Assembly (NCBI GenBank): GCA_015061955.1
Contig: SUVO01000011.1
Location: forward strand, 1-64,000
Reading direction: 5' to 3'
DNA from: Verrucomicrobiaceae bacterium
Lineage (GTDB): Bacteria > Verrucomicrobiota > Verrucomicrobiia > Opitutales > Intestinicryptomonadaceae
Length of the DNA stretch: 64,000 nt
Shown here: in pieces, positions 61,801-64,000 of the stretch
How positions within the stretch are numbered: position 1 is the first letter of the stretch
Layout: each line of letters begins with the position of its first letter
Notes under the pieces: model-generated
What the model saw: the letters and a program-made list of their open reading frames with translations, nothing else
Database searches by the model: none
What the model was told of the DNA's origin: nothing
Program-made: the position numbers and the translations under genes

Positions 61801-62059
61801 TGTAGTATTCAAAGATAAGAATGATCCTAACTATAAATTGATGCTTGCTGGTGTTCAAAAAGCTGCAAAAATACTCGATGAGAAAAATCCATCAATAGTT
61901 AGCAAGAATTTCCGTCCATCGTTTGGATACATTCAACAGATGAAAAAGTGTAAAATTCTGCCTGAAAATTGGAACCCTAAAAAACCTCTCAATCTGTATC
62001 AAATCGATAATTCCTACTTTAGATGGCAAGAGAAAAACGTGTATAAAAAAGTTCGATAA
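58892..62059 (+). CDS. Secreted c-type haem protein, hydrazine-synthase-alpha-like with rhamnogalacturonan-lyase-like N-terminus
   Basis: A 1055-aa secreted protein (signal peptide MKNIFLLIMAIVFMPLMFA; GGGGAG ribosome-binding site). The N-terminus (about 20-190) resembles the galactose-binding-like domain III of PL4 rhamnogalacturonan lyases (FSIGKPDGCAGEFKFFRG...). Next is a beta-propeller-like region (about 290-560). The C-terminal part has three haem-attachment motifs: CIGCH at 715-719, CLECH at 767-771 and CSKCH at 894-898. The propeller and CxxCH arrangement resembles the HZS_alpha family, whose uncharacterised members occur in Planctomycetota and Lentisphaerota (from memory). This organism need not make hydrazine; a redox or polysaccharide-surface role is possible. 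The genes for haem attachment are not in the window. Confidence 0.7.
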   Translation: MKNIFLLIMAIVFMPLMFAKDKNAIFSIGKPDGCAGEFKFFRGLDDLFFQYSYGERKYRNLDKTYEFFKNPPTFVVGKSKDSDWSFIHPIYNCSWDGKNNAPTTFKIEFNKPKTKAKQLYLKIGIADTTPQNAIGLKITLNGKELAVKRDFYRSRKYQGTLAYHKGAKNTPAKPYVLPIKIEDFKDGKNVLELTGVAPEKIRSNSIFWLVYDFIELSKSKNYPNIPDYQATLLNRAIKAIGGEEVIFCVTGSTRGGHWYENIGRLCQDDTDHPQIQSRQGQESFSRMGGRLVRFNLRTGEYKILLEDDRGGMRDAHMHYDGKKVLFSYRKGDSSNYNLYEIDVDGKNLTKLPMDTGSNDVEPCYLPNDDIMYVSDRMNRTVQCWMSPTLNLHRFFRKEKVVVCMSGNPDVDNTPTVLRDGRVLYMRWDYNHRNQNVFHHLWSINPDGSNNTIFYGNVYPGGVFINARQLPDGEDIIFTLMPGHGRRNNQGSIAKLSPPFDPSDPFAFKFIEAPHRRYRYFEPIPLKDNLILTCDAQNIIIMDTNGIQITIPVPVALFNSTAPEQRTHHIAYEKIYPGGKTYMLMRSVVPIMKRPRESIKPDMADYSKKTAQVFLQDVYEGRNMKGVKRGSIKKLLITRVQPATVNYHGGYGPTGFQGTFALEEVVGTVPVYEDGSAFFEVPAMVGIAFSALEENGTCVKRMMSSTNFAPGTQTSCIGCHEQRTAAPIRKQKLPMAYRKGVSKIEPLKNAKNIIDYTRDIQPLINKYCLECHNPKKPTAGVILSFGVGFEHITPRLVLQICDMCNSDYNRWGNRPPYSFGSGASKLARFSEGKHHNKKFSDEDMAILKAWLDCGSPHISSYAAKGAGFPMLNRMRTRLNIVGHIPEIAKAQSNACSKCHFNKHTRGGAGRSFEYDFCTVMRVKTPKGKLRTLKFPVQGLYDYSNPENSVALIVPLAKSAGGSAENNGKAHPVVFKDKNDPNYKLMLAGVQKAAKILDEKNPSIVSKNFRPSFGYIQQMKKCKILPENWNPKKPLNLYQIDNSYFRWQEKNVYKKVR

Positions 62060-62061
62060 TA

Positions 62062-62099
62062 CAAAAAAGGGCGTTTGATAATAAACGCCTTTTTTTGTT
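62062..62099. terminator. Terminator between convergent genes
   Basis: A stem of about 14 bp (AAAAAAGGGCGTTT / AAACGCCTTTTTT with one bulged G) precedes a T tract. It probably serves both the haem-protein gene and the - strand phosphotransferase gene. Confidence 0.88.
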
Positions 62100-62116
62100 T
62101 TTGAAATGTCTATGTT

Positions 62117-63955
62117 TTATTCTTGTTTTAATGAGCCATCTGAAATTGAACGATAATACGCTAAAGCCATATACATTCTGTGTAATTCTTTATATTCTTG
62201 AGGGCAGTCGGTAGAATTTATAAGCAAGATTTTATTATTTAGAGTAATTACTTCGGTATTCATTGGTTGTAATCTACGCTCGTTTGCAAATATTGAATTT
62301 CCCCAAGATTTATATTTAAAATCTTTCGGAGCAATCATATCGAGGAGTGTTGGCATAATATCTAAATGTGTCATAGATGGAATTTCACGTTTTAGATTTT
62401 CAACAGATTTGCCATAGAAAATTATTGGAACAGTATGGTTTTCTTTTACTTTGGCTTCCAGTTCATTAGGAATCATACGCGATGGGTGATCGCCAGTTAT
62501 TATTATGAGCGAGTCGGGATATTTCTTAGTTATATTTTTTACAAAATTTGCTATACATTTGTCGGCATACCAGTGATGCCAAATTTTGTTATCGAGGTCG
62601 GTCTTTGGTTCAACTGGACATCCTTCTGCTTTTAAATCTACATCGTAGGGTGGATGATTTGAAACAGTTAAAATCATATTGAAACTATTTTCTGGAATGT
62701 TGCTATTTTCGATAAAATTAAACATATCTTTATCTCGCAAACCCCATTCAACCGAGCCGTACAAATTGCCCATGCTTTCGCCACCTATTACATTGTCGAA
62801 CTTATTGAATTTAGCAAATTCTCCCAACTGCAACCAAGTGCTTTGTCCTGCATAGTAAAACGTTGTTGAGTACCCAATTTTTTTCATATGATATGCAAAT
62901 GAGTAGTCGGTAGATTGCTTTAATACGCCTTTTACGGAAAGTTCGGTTGCAGGTATGCCACTTATTATTGAAGATACAGTTATCATAGTTCCGAATCCTG
63001 CTGGAAGCGCATTTTTGCAATAGAGGGCATTGTTGCAAAGTTGTTTTTGTTGTGGACAAACATTATAGTTGGGCATATCAAGTTGTAAGGGCCAAGCCGA
63101 ATTACTTTCGCCAACTATCAAGAAAATGCGTTTGGGTTTAGATATGTTTAGCCCCTTTGATTTGTATGTTAAAATTTCATCAATATTAGATTTGTTTGTT
63201 TTGAATATTTTTTTTGCAAACAAAGGCATTTCTTCTGGTTTTGTATCAAAATTTTTTAATCCTGCTAATCCAGTAGATTTAAAGTATTTTGATAGTTCGG
63301 TTTTTAAACAGTATGCCGAAGTTGGTACTAAATTATTTAGATATTCATATTGTGTTACGGCAGTGTCGCGCAATTGTAATGGACGACCATGAAGTTTTCC
63401 ACCACGCATCATAAAAATTAAGGCAATAAGATAGGGTACAATAATTGCAACAGATTTTAATTTTGATACGTTGTTGTTTAAATTTTCGGTTTTTTTGTAT
63501 ATATGATTTGTAAGTATACAAATCAAAACAAAGGTAATTATTAAGGCTATTGTCAAAGTTATTACAGGATAGTCTTGGCGTATAGTTTCAATAATTGCGT
63601 TAAAGTCGTCTACAAACAATCCAAAAATCCAGTGGTTAAATTGACTGTCGTATTCGTAGAAAAAACATATATTTACGAGTGCTATATATAGAGATATGCA
63701 GATTGCTATATTTGTGTATATTTTCTTAATTAGCGAAAAATCTTTTTTTACAACTAAGCCTATCATTGTGAATATTGCCGAAGGCAACAATATGTACGAT
63801 GCTGTAAGTAAATCGAAACGTAAACACAATAAGAACCACTCTAAAGTTGGGATAGCTTCTTCAAATGGGAAAATAAAAAAAATAGAAAATCTACCTATAA
63901 AATATATGCTAAATATAAGTGCAAAAAGATAGAAATCTCTGATTATGTTTTTCAT
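62117..63955 (-). CDS. LTA-synthase/sulfatase-like membrane phosphotransferase
   Basis: A 612-aa membrane enzyme: about five N-terminal membrane segments (residues 1-200, e.g. FYLFALIFSIYFIGRFSIFF) then an extracytoplasmic alkaline-phosphatase-superfamily domain with IFLIVGESNSAWPL, NALPAGFGTMITVSSI, DSLIIITGDHPSRM and ILTVSNHPPYDVD. These are LtaS/EptA/OpgB-group features, transferring phosphoglycerol or phosphoethanolamine to glycans or lipids. Being in a diderm, an OpgB/EptA-type role is more likely than true LTA synthesis. Start at ATG 63955 (MKNIIRD); an in-frame TTG at 63979 is the alternative. The last 45 nt before the window end hold its upstream region. Confidence 0.85.
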   Translation of the reverse strand: MKNIIRDFYLFALIFSIYFIGRFSIFFIFPFEEAIPTLEWFLLCLRFDLLTASYILLPSAIFTMIGLVVKKDFSLIKKIYTNIAICISLYIALVNICFFYEYDSQFNHWIFGLFVDDFNAIIETIRQDYPVITLTIALIITFVLICILTNHIYKKTENLNNNVSKLKSVAIIVPYLIALIFMMRGGKLHGRPLQLRDTAVTQYEYLNNLVPTSAYCLKTELSKYFKSTGLAGLKNFDTKPEEMPLFAKKIFKTNKSNIDEILTYKSKGLNISKPKRIFLIVGESNSAWPLQLDMPNYNVCPQQKQLCNNALYCKNALPAGFGTMITVSSIISGIPATELSVKGVLKQSTDYSFAYHMKKIGYSTTFYYAGQSTWLQLGEFAKFNKFDNVIGGESMGNLYGSVEWGLRDKDMFNFIENSNIPENSFNMILTVSNHPPYDVDLKAEGCPVEPKTDLDNKIWHHWYADKCIANFVKNITKKYPDSLIIITGDHPSRMIPNELEAKVKENHTVPIIFYGKSVENLKREIPSMTHLDIMPTLLDMIAPKDFKYKSWGNSIFANERRLQPMNTEVITLNNKILLINSTDCPQEYKELHRMYMALAYYRSISDGSLKQE

Positions 63956-64000
63956 TGTTAGGGGATTGTTATCGAGCAAATTGAGGTAATAATAACTAAT

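Noticed and set aside
62117-63955. True lipoteichoic acid synthase
   Set aside because: Family fold fits, but the diderm context (porin, DUF481, lipid A genes) makes a phosphoethanolamine/phosphoglycerol transferase more likely.

Overview
The window is an AT-rich bacterial chromosome segment from a Gram-negative (diderm) organism. Evidence for a diderm envelope is a phosphate-selective-porin-like barrel ending in F, a DUF481-type outer-membrane protein, lipoproteins, and ArnA-dehydrogenase/ArnD homologues of lipid A aminoarabinose modification. Several families here (very large secreted TPR proteins, paralogous sialate-O-acetylesterase-like proteins, DUF5696-like secreted enzymes, a hydrazine-synthase-alpha-like c-type haem protein, HpnH) point to the PVC group. 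A Lentisphaerota/Verrucomicrobiota gut or sediment anaerobe is my best guess. This is an inference from gene content; no rRNA or tRNA gene is present to test it.

Layout. 1-424 is a gene-free block of inverted and direct repeats. 425-2688 (-) is ilvB-ppi. 2963-12128 (+) is a long co-directional run: a TPR / TPR-like / membrane-anchored vWA-like trio, a small lipoprotein, ArnA-type dehydrogenase/decarboxylase, ArnD, and a Sel1-repeat protein. 12242-18481 is a polysaccharide locus: an AraC regulator divergent from two paralogous DUF5696-like secreted enzymes, then a GH5-like glycosidase behind a LacI-operator-like palindrome. 18537-23693 holds a standalone 5'-3' exonuclease and an aromatic 2-oxoacid operon (iorA-iorB-paaK-ACT-thioesterase). 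23752-26081 (-) is a porin, then tlyA and a small membrane protein. 26226-32401 (+) is a second carbohydrate block of three tandem sialate-O-acetylesterase paralogues plus an unrecognised secreted protein. 32500-40147 is mostly housekeeping (rph, BI-1 family, dUTPase, DinG-like helicase, HpnH, DUF481, mdh).

40422-46066 is a compact type II-C CRISPR-Cas locus: 16 identical 36-bp repeats with 15 spacers on the + strand, a tracrRNA that I infer immediately after the last repeat (promoter, anti-repeat, 12-bp terminator hairpin), then convergent cas2, cas1 and cas9 (1062 aa). After it come a GT2 glycosyltransferase, LMW phosphatase-rpiB-glyA, phosphoglucomutase, a transglutaminase-like TPR protein whose start codon lies inside a terminator-like hairpin, and the SAM-cycle pair metK-ahcY (46179-56049).

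56166-63955 holds a DUF362 ferredoxin-domain protein, a nitroreductase and a lipoprotein TIM-barrel isomerase on the - strand. A 1055-aa c-type haem protein, apparently a fusion of a rhamnogalacturonan-lyase-like domain with a hydrazine-synthase-alpha-like region, follows on the + strand, and an LTA-synthase-like phosphotransferase closes the window. Strong U-tract hairpins separate most transcription units. Several genes use recognisable AG-rich Shine-Dalgarno sequences but many do not. The most interesting items are the II-C locus with its deduced tracrRNA, the start-codon hairpin at 51581-51613, the haem-protein fusion, and the partial Arn pathway.
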